NCBI RefSeq assembly: GCF_016756615.1
Contig: NZ_AP023262.1
Span: 3,845,501-3,909,500 of the forward strand
Length of the DNA stretch: 64,000 bases
Direction of reading: 5' to 3'
Origin: Mesorhizobium sp. L-8-3
GTDB taxonomy: Bacteria > Pseudomonadota > Alphaproteobacteria > Rhizobiales > Rhizobiaceae
Below, piece after piece: positions 1 to 8,041 of this stretch. The first letter of the stretch is position 1. Every line of letters starts with the position of its first letter. The notes beneath the pieces were generated by a model, which was not told where the DNA came from, ran no database searches, and saw only the letters and a list, made by a program, of their open reading frames with translations. A program made the translations under genes and the position numbers.

Positions 1-876
1 CAGCTTCGGATGCGCATTGGCGATAACGGCCTTGTTGGCGCGGAGCACCTTGCCGTCCGATAGTCTCACGCCCGTGGCGCGGCCGCCATCGGTCTCGATC
101 CGGTCGACCGCCGTGCCAAGCAACAGTTCGCCGCCTTTGGCGCGGAGCAGGGCGGTCATGGAGCGGATGATGGTGTCGGCTCCGCCCTTGCCGATAACCA
201 TGCCGAAGGCTTGGCTCGCCATCGATTCCAGATAGGGAAAAAGCGCGCCGCCGGCCGTGTCGGGCGCAAAATCGAGGTGGAGCCCCCATGCCGCCATCAT
301 CGCCTTAAGCCTGTCGCTTTCGAAATGGGCGTCGAGGAAGTCGCGCGGCGTGGAAAGAAGCATGCGGCCGATGTCGAGGAGGCCGCTCGTGCCCATGGCG
401 CGCCATGCCTTCCAGACCGTTCGCGCGGTCTGCGGCGACGGCATCTCGGCGCCGAGTAAGCCGAAGAGATGGGGCGCCTGCGCTCCGAAATCGGCGACCA
501 TGCGACGCCACGCATCGGCATCCCGAGGTGAGATCGCCGAGATCCGCGAGGCTGTCTCGTCGAGCGAGGCGCTGACGCCCAGCCAGCTTCCGTCCGGAAA
601 TGCCGAGCAGAAGGCGTCGGGTGCCGGCACGAGTTCGAGGCCGTGGGCGATCAACTCGTCCTTCCAGGCGGCAAAGAAGGCGGACCCGGCAAACATCGAC
701 AGGTTCATGGCGCACAGATCGTGGCGGAAGCCCGGTAGGGTCACTTCGCGGGTCTTGACGGCGCCGCCCGGCTCGGCCGCCTGTTCGACCACGGCCACCT
801 TCCAGCCGCGCGCGGCAAGATGGATGGCGGCGGCAAGACCATTGTGCCCCGCGCCTATGACGATCGCGTCATGCAT
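1..876 (-). CDS. FAD-dependent oxidoreductase, phytoene-desaturase/PYROXD2-like (3' end outside window)
   Basis: The N-terminal 292 residues are present and the gene runs off the left edge of the window. Residues 3-13 form a Rossmann strand with GAGHNG (8-13), followed by an acidic residue at 31 and an EPGGAVKTRE segment near 35. This is the FAD-binding layout of the amine oxidase/phytoene desaturase superfamily, and the PYROXD2-like bacterial branch fits best. The ATG at 876 is preceded by GGCAGGAG at a good distance. A MarR-type gene lies divergently on the other side of a 260-bp gap, so it may regulate this gene. The substrate cannot be deduced. The superfamily call is firm, the subfamily moderate. 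Confidence 0.8.
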   Translation of the reverse strand, partial: MHDAIVIGAGHNGLAAAIHLAARGWKVAVVEQAAEPGGAVKTREVTLPGFRHDLCAMNLSMFAGSAFFAAWKDELIAHGLELVPAPDAFCSAFPDGSWLGVSASLDETASRISAISPRDADAWRRMVADFGAQAPHLFGLLGAEMPSPQTARTVWKAWRAMGTSGLLDIGRMLLSTPRDFLDAHFESDRLKAMMAAWGLHLDFAPDTAGGALFPYLESMASQAFGMVIGKGGADTIIRSMTALLRAKGGELLLGTAVDRIETDGGRATGVRLSDGKVLRANKAVIANAHPKL

Positions 877-1136
877 TGTCAGCTCCTGCCTGATCTCGGA
901 TACATATTCCTGAATGCATAGATCGTGTCCAGCCGGTGCCCTCGATTTTGGCCGATCGCAGTACGGTGACGACCGATACTGCTGCATTCGGATTGATTCT
1001 TTTCTCGCTTTCGTTGCTAGCACCGCGCGCTGCGGGCTCGTCCTGGAAAGCTTGCAGGAGCATGGAAGCATCTGCTACCTCTGTGGCGAAGTCTCCGGCA
1101 CGTGATGTCGGACGGCAAGATTCTCTGGAGGCTGGC

Positions 1137-1649
1137 TTGAGCGCCGATGACACGCAGTCGAAAAAGGCGTCGCGTTGGGCGGTGGCTGCCGGAGACGGTT
1201 TGCCGAGCCTCGGCGAGATCGGGCTCAACCAGTTCGCGCCCTACCTCCTGAACAGGGTCACGGCACGGTGGAACGCCAATGTCTCGGATGATCTGAAATC
1301 CTTCGAGATGACCACGACGAATATGCGCGTGCTGGCGGTGCTGTCGGTCATGCCGACCCTCACCATCAACGAATTGTCGGTCTATGCCGTCACCGAGCAG
1401 TCGACGACCAGCCGCACGCTGGATGCGATGGAGGAGCAGGGCTGGGTGCGCCGCCAGCCGCGCTCCGACGACATGCGCATCCGCGACGTCTCGATCACCG
1501 AGGAGGGCAGGGCAGCGCTGGCAAGGATCTGGCCATCGATCTATGACCGCTTCGAACAGCTCTTCGACGGTATCGACGAAGAGGACTACACGCGCTTCGT
1601 GGCGACGCTTCATCGCATGCTGCAGAATGTGCGCAAGCATGATTTGTAA
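1137..1649 (+). CDS. MarR-family transcriptional regulator
   Basis: A winged-helix regulator of about 170 residues. It shows an N-terminal helix ending in a QFAPYLLNRVTARWN-like segment. The DNA-binding region then reads LTINELSVYAVTEQSTTSRTLDAMEEQGWV, followed by a wing with basic and acidic residues (RRQPRSDDMRIRDVSI) and a C-terminal dimerisation helix. I chose the TTG at 1137 because GGAGG (1127-1131) lies 5 bp upstream and the resulting length matches MarR proteins. An in-frame ATG at 1062 would add 25 residues but has its Shine-Dalgarno almost touching the start. It is divergent from the FAD oxidoreductase. MarR proteins usually repress neighbours and respond to small aromatic ligands, but the ligand here is unknown. 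Confidence 0.8.
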   Translation: MSADDTQSKKASRWAVAAGDGLPSLGEIGLNQFAPYLLNRVTARWNANVSDDLKSFEMTTTNMRVLAVLSVMPTLTINELSVYAVTEQSTTSRTLDAMEEQGWVRRQPRSDDMRIRDVSITEEGRAALARIWPSIYDRFEQLFDGIDEEDYTRFVATLHRMLQNVRKHDL

Positions 1650-1685
1650 GGTTGGGAGTGGCCTTTCTCTCATCCGCGCAAAAGT

Positions 1686-1730
1686 ACCCCTCATCCGACC
1701 GCGCTTCGCGCGGCCACCTTCTCCCACAAG
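1686..1730 (+). repeat. Left arm of a dispersed inverted-repeat element
   Basis: This 45-bp stretch is nearly identical to 7539-7583 and to the reverse complement of the right arm at 1918-1934 plus 3583-3628. It begins ACCCCTCATCCGACCGCGC and ends in CCCACAAG. It is the left half of an element whose right half has been split by an insertion sequence. Between the arms lies a second, nested 16-bp perfect inverted repeat (1731-1746 against 1815-1830, GAGGGCTTTGCACAGA). The element appears non-coding. Confidence 0.85.
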
Positions 1731-1934
1731 GAGGGCTTTGCACAGAAGAACAATGTTCCGTCTTCGATTCCGGTTTGTTCGCGTCTGATTCTGAGACGTC
1801 TCGTGAACAGAATCTCTGTGCAAAGCCCTCACAAGGGGAGAAGGCTGGAGCCCAGTTTCGCGTGCTGTGCAAATCGCTGACGTCAACGATTTGGCCGAGA
1901 CGTCGCTGCAGGCTTTTCCCTTCTCCCCTTGTGG

Positions 1935-3582
1935 CAGGCCGTGTGAGAACTGGACGGAGGCATAGCGTGGTGAGTGGTTTGGAAGTTGAGGCACGAGTTC
2001 ATGCCCCCCTATGCTTGCGAGGACAGCAGGGTCTGGAGCAGCGCCGGCACACCCAGAATGTTCACCACCCGCTTCAGATTGTAGCCCAGGACGCTGAGCG
2101 CCAACTCGGACCTGGCCTTTTTCAGCCCGCGGACCAGGAACCGGGGATGGCCCATCATCCATTTGATGGTGCCGTAAGGGTGTTCGACCAGCATGCGCCG
2201 CTGCGCCATCCACTCGGGGTCGCTGATGGCGCGCCGGTGCATCGCCTCGCGCGCATCTTCATGGAAGTGGCGGATGATGGTGCGCTTGGCGGCCTGCGTG
2301 CACTTCGGCTTCAAGGCACAGTCCGCACAGGCCTTGGTCCCGTACTTCTTCTTCTGTTCCGTCCACGAGGTCTCCCGGTGGGTGAGCGTTTCGCCGGCCG
2401 GGCAGCGCCAGCTGTCGCTCTCGGCGTCGTAGCTGAACTGGTCGCGGGTGAAGTACTCTTTGCCTTCCGGGTTAACGGTTTCGGCCCGCGGCACGATGGC
2501 GGTGATGCCGTCGTCCTCGCAGCGCTGGCCGTGCTCGCCGTTCGAATAGCCGGCATCGGCCACCACCGTTACCTTGTCACCGTCCACGGCTTCGCGGCCG
2601 GCCACCGCCATCGGGTGGAGCTGGCACTGGTCGTTGCCGTCATTGGTCAGGTCGAAGGCAACCACCAGCTTGTGTTTTGCGTCGACCACGGTCTGCGCGT
2701 TGTAGGCCACCTGATGGCCGTGCCGAGCCGTGCGCATCAGCTTGGCCTCGGGCTCGGTGCGAACCCACTGGCTCAACCCGCGTCCGGCCAAAGCCTCGGC
2801 CTGCTGCTGGATCTGCTCGCGGCGCGCCCGCAAGGCCGCCACCGCCGCCGCAACGTCCACGCCATCCGTCTGCGCCGCGCGCTCGTCCCGGTCGGCTTCG
2901 TCCATCTGCGCAAGATAGGCGGCAATCTTGCGATCCACGGCCGCCGTCGCCTTCTCCAGTTCCTTGGCCGTCACCACCTGCTTGCGGCTCGCCACCGCAT
3001 CGATCTTGGTCCCGTCGATCGCAAGCAACGTGCCGCCGACCAGCGCCTGCTCCCGGCAGAAGCGCACGAAGGCCCGGCACACCCCAACGATCGCTTCCGG
3101 ATGATCCTTGCGGAAATCCGCAATCGTCTTGAAGGCCGGCGCCGCGCGATGGGTGAGCCACATCACTTCAATGTTGCGCCGCGCTTCCGCCGCAAGCCGG
3201 CGGCTCGACCGCACCTGGTTCTGGTAGCCGTACACATAAAGCTTCAACAAATCGCCCGGATCGTAGGGTGGCCGGCCCGTGGCCTCGGGAACAACCTTGG
3301 AGAAACCGAGCTGCGCCAGATCGAGGCTGTCGACGAAGGCATCGATGACCCGCACCGGATGATCGGCACCGACCGCCTCGTCCAAGGTTTCCGGGAACAA
3401 GCTCGTTTGCTCCCGCGACTGGCCTGTCATATGCGCCATTTCGGCCTCGTCTCAAACTACCAAAAATCCGGCAAATCACTGCTTTGGATCAACAATTTGA
3501 ATCCGATCCAGGTTGATTTGGGAAGCCCAAGATGCTCCTCGACACATCAAAAAAACCAATGCCCGAGTTTTCACACGGCCTG
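1935..3582 (-). mobile_element. Insertion sequence, IS1182-type, complete with TIRs and target duplication
   Basis: The ends carry 17-bp terminal inverted repeats CAGGCCGTGTGARAACT with one mismatch (1935-1951 and, reversed, 3566-3582). They are flanked by a 4-bp direct repeat GTGG (1931-1934 and 3583-3586). Removing the 1648-bp element and one GTGG joins CCCCTTGTGG to GAGAAGGTGG, which recreates the intact dispersed repeat seen at about 7668-7690. The single gene inside is a full-length transposase. Boundaries and target site are therefore read directly from sequence. Confidence 0.92.
2009..3439 (-). CDS. IS1182-family DDE transposase
   Basis: A full-length transposase of 476 residues. The N-terminal half has the DUF772-type segment (LDEAVGADHPVRVIDAFV, then GRPPYDPGDLLKLYVYGY) typical of IS1182/IS5-like enzymes, followed by a catalytic core with LLAIDGTKIDAVAS and VTVVADAGYSNGE, which supply the first two acidic residues. 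The C-terminal part contains a CADCALKPKCT cysteine motif and then HPYGTIKWMMGHPRFLVRGLKK, carrying the last part of the active site. No frameshift or stop interrupts it. The element may therefore still be mobile. Confidence 0.93.
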   Translation of the reverse strand: MAHMTGQSREQTSLFPETLDEAVGADHPVRVIDAFVDSLDLAQLGFSKVVPEATGRPPYDPGDLLKLYVYGYQNQVRSSRRLAAEARRNIEVMWLTHRAAPAFKTIADFRKDHPEAIVGVCRAFVRFCREQALVGGTLLAIDGTKIDAVASRKQVVTAKELEKATAAVDRKIAAYLAQMDEADRDERAAQTDGVDVAAAVAALRARREQIQQQAEALAGRGLSQWVRTEPEAKLMRTARHGHQVAYNAQTVVDAKHKLVVAFDLTNDGNDQCQLHPMAVAGREAVDGDKVTVVADAGYSNGEHGQRCEDDGITAIVPRAETVNPEGKEYFTRDQFSYDAESDSWRCPAGETLTHRETSWTEQKKKYGTKACADCALKPKCTQAAKRTIIRHFHEDAREAMHRRAISDPEWMAQRRMLVEHPYGTIKWMMGHPRFLVRGLKKARSELALSVLGYNLKRVVNILGVPALLQTLLSSQA

Positions 3583-3628
3583 GTGGGAGAAGGTGGCCTC
3601 GCCCGCAGGGCGAGGTCGGATGAGGGGT
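3583..3628 (+). repeat. Right arm of the dispersed inverted-repeat element split by the IS
   Basis: This continues the sequence interrupted at 1934. It reads GTGGGAGAAGGTGGCC and ends GGTCGGATGAGGGGT, matching the right arm at 7672-7717 except for a changed central loop (GCCTCGCCCGCAGGGCGAGG here). The stem is kept through compensating changes. No gene is present from 3629 to the iorB stop at 3687. Confidence 0.85.
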
Positions 3629-3686
3629 ACCTCTGCGATGGACGCACGCTAGCCCCGGGGATGAACAGGTGCCCCAACCGTCCGGC

Positions 3687-5243
3687 CTAAAGCGTCTCCA
3701 CCGTCTTGATCGCGCCGTCCAGGGCCTTGCCTTCCTCGTCGAGCAGCGCCGCTTGGCGCAGGCGCTTCAACCACTCGGCGCCGTCGCTCCTTTCGCGCAG
3801 CGCCGGCACCATGCCCATGACGCGGTCGAATTTCGACTGGCCGCGGGCGTGGGTGTCCGAATAGCCTTTCACCAGCCTGCGGCAGCCGACGACCTCGACG
3901 GCGAGATCGTAGTTCACCGGAAGCACGGCTTCGGCTGTGCCGAGCCAGGCATCCATGTGTTCCATCTCGCGGGCATGGCGCATCAGCCGGCGGCGGAACC
4001 GCCGCATCCCGGCGAGCGTGTAGAGCATCGCGAACCAGCCGATGGTGCCGGTGCGCACGCGCCTTCCCTTATTGATCCGGCGGTCGAGTGCCGCGAAGAG
4101 ACGCGGCCGGCTTTCGATGAAGCGGGCCAGCCCGACCGGCAGCGTGCCGACGACCTCTTCCATGCGCGGGTGCATATATTCCGTCGTATAGACGAGCTGC
4201 TGGTCCGTAGCCGCGATCTCCCGGCGCACGCGCTCGAAGCGTGACGCCCTGGTCTTCAGGTCGGCGACGCGAATGACGTCGTCATAGGCCATCGCGCCGG
4301 CGACATATTTCGCCGCGGCGAGCGTGAAGGCGAGGCCGCGGCTCTCGCCACCGGCAGCACGGTCGAGCCGGAGCAGCCGTTCCATCCGGTCGAGATATTC
4401 GCTCCCATAGGCGGGATCCTGGAAATCGACCACCCGCTTCAGGCCTGCATAAAGCATCGGACGCAGCGGCTCGGGAAAGGCATGGATCCGTGCGAGCAGC
4501 GCATCGAGCCCGACGTCGCCCACCGATCGCGGCGGCTCCGGCAGGTCCTTGCGTGGAGTGCGCTGCACCGGATCGGACTTGCCGCTCTGGGCGCGCTTCA
4601 GAGCCGCGTCGAAGGTGCGAAGGCTCGCCTCGACGCCCTTGCCGCCGGCCTTGATCGCGGTTTCGAATGCAGCGCGCCCGAAAGGCAGGACGCCGGCGCC
4701 GCACAGGGCGCCGAACATCGCCGATGAGATCACGCTGCCATTCTCTTCGGCAAGCTGCTGCATATCGAAGACGATGCTGCGGCGGGCCGCAACGCCTGAG
4801 GCCTCGACTACGGTTTCGGGATCGCCGGTGCCGTCGCCCGGCTTCTCCTTCTCGCCCACCGCGTAGGAGCGGTGGGTCGAGGCGATCAGCGTCGTGCGGT
4901 CGGGCGTGACCAGCCCGCGCATCATGGAGCGTCCGGCTTCCATGAATTCGGCCGCCAGTACGATGTCGACATCGCCCGGGGTCGGCATCAGCGACAGCAC
5001 GGGCAAGTGGCCGTCACGCGGCCGCATCATCTCGACATAGTAGATCGTGGCTCCGGTTCGCTGGGCGACGCCCGGTACCGATGTCGACTGCGCCACCCAG
5101 CCTTCGTTCTCGGCGAGCGCCACGATCCAGTCGGCGAGCACGCCGCCGCCCTGGCCGCCCATGGCGAGGATCGCGACCGCGATCGGCTTGTCGGCGTTGA
5201 GCGCCTTCTTGATCTCTGCAATCTGGTTCACGGCCGAACTCAC
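3687..5243 (-). CDS. iorB: Indolepyruvate:ferredoxin oxidoreductase, beta subunit family (IorB-like)
   Basis: With its partner IorA this enzyme oxidatively decarboxylates aryl pyruvates, such as indolepyruvate from tryptophan transamination, to aryl-acetyl-CoA, passing electrons to ferredoxin. The N-terminal part has the pyruvate-ferredoxin oxidoreductase gamma-domain signature ILAMGGQGGGVLADWI (about 20-35) and SVPGVAQRTGATIYYVEM. The remaining 300 or so residues resemble the long C-terminal extension (DUF6537-like) found in proteobacterial IorB, which explains its 518-residue length. The GTG start at 5243 overlaps the iorA stop by 4 bp (GTGA), indicating translational coupling. The family call is firm; indolepyruvate as the physiological substrate is inferred. 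Confidence 0.88.
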   Translation of the reverse strand: MSSAVNQIAEIKKALNADKPIAVAILAMGGQGGGVLADWIVALAENEGWVAQSTSVPGVAQRTGATIYYVEMMRPRDGHLPVLSLMPTPGDVDIVLAAEFMEAGRSMMRGLVTPDRTTLIASTHRSYAVGEKEKPGDGTGDPETVVEASGVAARRSIVFDMQQLAEENGSVISSAMFGALCGAGVLPFGRAAFETAIKAGGKGVEASLRTFDAALKRAQSGKSDPVQRTPRKDLPEPPRSVGDVGLDALLARIHAFPEPLRPMLYAGLKRVVDFQDPAYGSEYLDRMERLLRLDRAAGGESRGLAFTLAAAKYVAGAMAYDDVIRVADLKTRASRFERVRREIAATDQQLVYTTEYMHPRMEEVVGTLPVGLARFIESRPRLFAALDRRINKGRRVRTGTIGWFAMLYTLAGMRRFRRRLMRHAREMEHMDAWLGTAEAVLPVNYDLAVEVVGCRRLVKGYSDTHARGQSKFDRVMGMVPALRERSDGAEWLKRLRQAALLDEEGKALDGAIKTVETL

Positions 5244-7390
5244 GCGAAAACGGTGCGGCGGCGATCGCGCCGGCGTTGCAGGAAGCCGATCAGGGCGCCT
5301 CGCATCCGGGCCAGGAAGCGATCCCAGCCGGTCGGGTTGTAGACGATGTCGGCGCGGTAGAAGGAGGGGCAAAGGACTGCCGCCTCCGAGACCTCGCCGC
5401 AATTGCCGCAGCCGACGCAGGTGTTGTCGATGGCCGCGACAGGGTCGTCCTTCAACGGGTCGGTGGTGTGTTTGACCGAAAGCGACGGGCAGCCCGAAAG
5501 CCGGATGCAGGCGTGATCGCCGGTACATACGTCCTCGTCGACGCCGAAGCGTTCGCGCACCATGCGCTTGCCGTCCTTGACCGATTTGGAGAATTGCGGC
5601 TTCACGCGCCGCTGCTTGTTCAGCATGCATTCGGACGAGGCGATGATGACCTTGGGGCCTTCCTCCTTGGAAGTGAGCGCTTCCTTGAGCGTGTCGCGCA
5701 TCTTGGCGACGTCATAGGTGCGGTCGATCTCACGCACCCATTTGGCGCCGACGCCTTTTACCGCCCTGGAGATGGGGTTGTTGGTCGAGCGCTCGGGATT
5801 GTCGGCGCGCGAGGACAGGATGTCCTGGCCGCCCGTCGCCGAGGAGTAGAAATTGTCGACGACCATGATGACGCCGTCATGCTTGTTGTAGACGGCATTG
5901 CCGACCGAACTCGACAGGCCGTTGTGCCAGAAGCCGCCGTCTCCCATGATCGAGATGGGCTTCTTGCCCGCCTTGACGTTGAAGGCGGAAGCCGAGGCAG
6001 GGCCCAGGCCGTAGCCCATCGTCGAGCCGCCGATGTTGAAGGGCGGCAGGATCGAAAAGAGATGGCAGCCGATATCGGCGGAGATGTGGTGCTGGCCGAG
6101 TTCCTTTTCGACGAGCTTCATCGCTGCGAAGATCGGCCGCTCCGGGCAGCCGGTGCAGAAGCCGGCCGGCCGCGCCGGCACCACGTCGCCGAGCGCCTTG
6201 ACCTTGGGGTCGGCGAGCACTGGATCGGCCGAGGGCAGGGGTGGGCGGTTACCGAGCAAGCCGGCCTGGTGCGTCACCAGGAAGGATTCGATGCCTTTCA
6301 TCAGAACCGCGGCCGTGTAGTCGCCGCCCATCGGCAGCACGTCCTTGCCGGAGACGGCAGCGTGGACGTGGCGGCGGCGCAGGATGGTGTTGACCGCCTG
6401 CTCGAGATAGTCGGGGTGACCTTCCTCGACCATCAGCACGGCTTTCTTGCCGGCCGAAAAGGCCGCCACTTCGTCGTCGATCAGCGGATAGGTGACGTTC
6501 AGCACATAGAGCGGCACGGCCGAGACACCATAGGCGTCCGCCAGGCCCAGGAACTGCAGCGCGCGGATCACGGTGTTGTACATGCCGCCCTGGAGGATGA
6601 TGCCGACATCGCCGTCCTGCGGTCCGAAATGCTCGTTGAGCTTGCGCTGCTTGATGAAATCGATCGCCGCCGGCCGGCGTTTTTCTATCTTCTCCTTGTC
6701 GTGGCCGAAGGAGGCGGGCGGCAGCACGATGCGATTGACGTCGCGCACCGGATTCTCCAGCGCCTCGGCGATGGTGAAATCCGGTCGCCTGTTCGCCTTG
6801 GCGACGAACTGGCCGTGGACGTGGCAGGCGCGGATGCGCACTTCGAGCATCACGGGCGTGTTCGAGACCTCGGACAACTCGAAACCGTCCTCGACGGCCT
6901 TGACGATGGATTCCAGGTTGGGGCGGGGGTCGAGCAGCCAGATCTGCGACTTCATGGCGAAAGCGTGGCTGCGCTCCTGCGGGATCGACGAGCCCTCGCC
7001 GAAATCCTCGCCGAGAATGATGAGCGCACCGCCCTTGACGCCGCTGGAGGCGAGATTGGTCAGCGCGTCGCAGGCGACATTGGTTCCAGCCGTGGATTTC
7101 CAGGTCACCGCGCCACGCAGCGGATAGTTGATCGAGGCGGCAAGCATGGCCGCGGCGGCCGCCTCCGAGGCCGAGCTCTCGAAATGCACGCCGAGATCGT
7201 CGAGCACGTCCTTGGCGTCGGCCAGAACATCCATCAGATGAGAGATCGGCGATCCCTGATAGCCCCCGACATAGGAGACGCCGGATTGAAGCAGCGCCTT
7301 GGTGATGGCCAGGATGCCCTCGCCGCGAAAGATCTCGCCTTCGCCCAGCTTGAGGTCCTCGACCTCCCTGGCAAAAGAACGTTCGGCCAT
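5240..7390 (-). CDS. iorA: Indolepyruvate:ferredoxin oxidoreductase, alpha subunit
   Basis: The 716-residue thiamine-diphosphate subunit of the 2-oxoacid:ferredoxin oxidoreductase. The N-terminal pyrimidine-binding domain begins with FRGEGILAITKALLQSGVSY and GGYQGSPIS (42-50). The pyrophosphate-binding domain contains SIMGDGGFWHNGLSSS and a later VVDNFYSS. Near the C terminus seven cysteines (622, 628, 634, 658, 661, 664, 674), including CVGCGNC, provide an iron-sulfur binding region. The ATG at 7390 follows GGGAGGAG. It is first in a two-gene operon with iorB. Together with the tryptophan dioxygenase genes 6 kb away it suggests a capacity for aromatic amino acid breakdown by two routes. Confidence 0.92.
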   Translation of the reverse strand: MAERSFAREVEDLKLGEGEIFRGEGILAITKALLQSGVSYVGGYQGSPISHLMDVLADAKDVLDDLGVHFESSASEAAAAAMLAASINYPLRGAVTWKSTAGTNVACDALTNLASSGVKGGALIILGEDFGEGSSIPQERSHAFAMKSQIWLLDPRPNLESIVKAVEDGFELSEVSNTPVMLEVRIRACHVHGQFVAKANRRPDFTIAEALENPVRDVNRIVLPPASFGHDKEKIEKRRPAAIDFIKQRKLNEHFGPQDGDVGIILQGGMYNTVIRALQFLGLADAYGVSAVPLYVLNVTYPLIDDEVAAFSAGKKAVLMVEEGHPDYLEQAVNTILRRRHVHAAVSGKDVLPMGGDYTAAVLMKGIESFLVTHQAGLLGNRPPLPSADPVLADPKVKALGDVVPARPAGFCTGCPERPIFAAMKLVEKELGQHHISADIGCHLFSILPPFNIGGSTMGYGLGPASASAFNVKAGKKPISIMGDGGFWHNGLSSSVGNAVYNKHDGVIMVVDNFYSSATGGQDILSSRADNPERSTNNPISRAVKGVGAKWVREIDRTYDVAKMRDTLKEALTSKEEGPKVIIASSECMLNKQRRVKPQFSKSVKDGKRMVRERFGVDEDVCTGDHACIRLSGCPSLSVKHTTDPLKDDPVAAIDNTCVGCGNCGEVSEAAVLCPSFYRADIVYNPTGWDRFLARMRGALIGFLQRRRDRRRTVFA

Positions 7391-7538
7391 GCTTCTCCTC
7401 CCGCCGCTTGCGACCGTGCTGGCGCAGGTGTCTCGAAATTTGCAAAAGCATATAACTGTTCCGCAGTGGAGTAAAGGCGGGATGCGCGGGGACAGTGGGT
7501 CGAGAGCGTTCGGTCATTCTCCTGCATGCGTCGCGCAG

Positions 7539-7717
7539 ACCCCTCATCCGACCGCGCTTCGCGCGGCCACCTTCTCCCACAAGGGAGAAGGCAGGTGCCT
7601 GGCTTCGGCGTCCCCCGTAAATCATCGACGCTGGCGATTGGCGCAAGCGCCGCGGCAGCGCTCCCTTCTCCCCTTGTGGGAGAAGGTGGCCGCGCGAAGC
7701 GCGGTCGGATGAGGGGT
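7539..7717. repeat. Intact dispersed inverted-repeat element (rhizobial intergenic type)
   Basis: Two arms of about 46 bp, 7539-7585 and 7671-7717, are perfect reverse complements over nearly their whole length. Each arm contains the smaller palindrome CCGCGCTTCGCGCGG. The 85-bp centre has no convincing gene. The same arms occur at 1686-1730 and 3583-3628. It lies in the 650-bp gap between iorA and the deacetylase gene; the rest of that gap holds only the LacI remnant. Confidence 0.88.
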
Positions 7718-7940
7718 GAGCGTCGACCTTGCCGATCGTCAGCCGCTCTCGAATTGCAGGCCAAAGAATATTCCAACGCATATTTATGCCGATCCTGGCG
7801 CGGAACGTGAAATCCCCGGCAGATCGCAATCCTGCGCCGTCGGCCAAGTTCCTCCACCGCTCCGCCCCAGGCAGGCTTGACGACAAAGGGGCCGCATCAG
7901 CTATTGAAGGGCGTATTCTCACGCGAAAAGCAGTGTTTCG

Positions 7941-8033
7941 ATGACGCAAAGGACGAAGGAGCGACGCCCGACGCTCGCCGACGTCGCCAAGCGCGCCGGG
8001 GGCCGCTGCCGACCTTTTTCCTCTTTCCGATGA
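7941..8033 (+). pseudogene. Remnant of a LacI-family regulator (N-terminal helix-turn-helix only)
   Basis: A 30-codon frame from the ATG at 7941 reads MTQRTKERRPTLADVAKRAG. This is the start of a LacI-type DNA-binding domain (consensus TLxDVAxxAGVS). Immediately after the first helix the frame departs from the family (GRCRPFSSFR) and stops at 8031. The recognition helix and all of the ligand domain are missing. Its stop overlaps the possible upstream start (8030) of the deacetylase gene. It appears to be the scar of a deletion that removed a regulator once next to this operon. Confidence 0.6.
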
Positions 8034-8041
8034 CCGAGACC

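Noticed and set aside
5276..7474. A 732-codon frame opposite iorA
   Set aside because: It has no recognisable domain and is antisense to a clear, motif-rich iorA.
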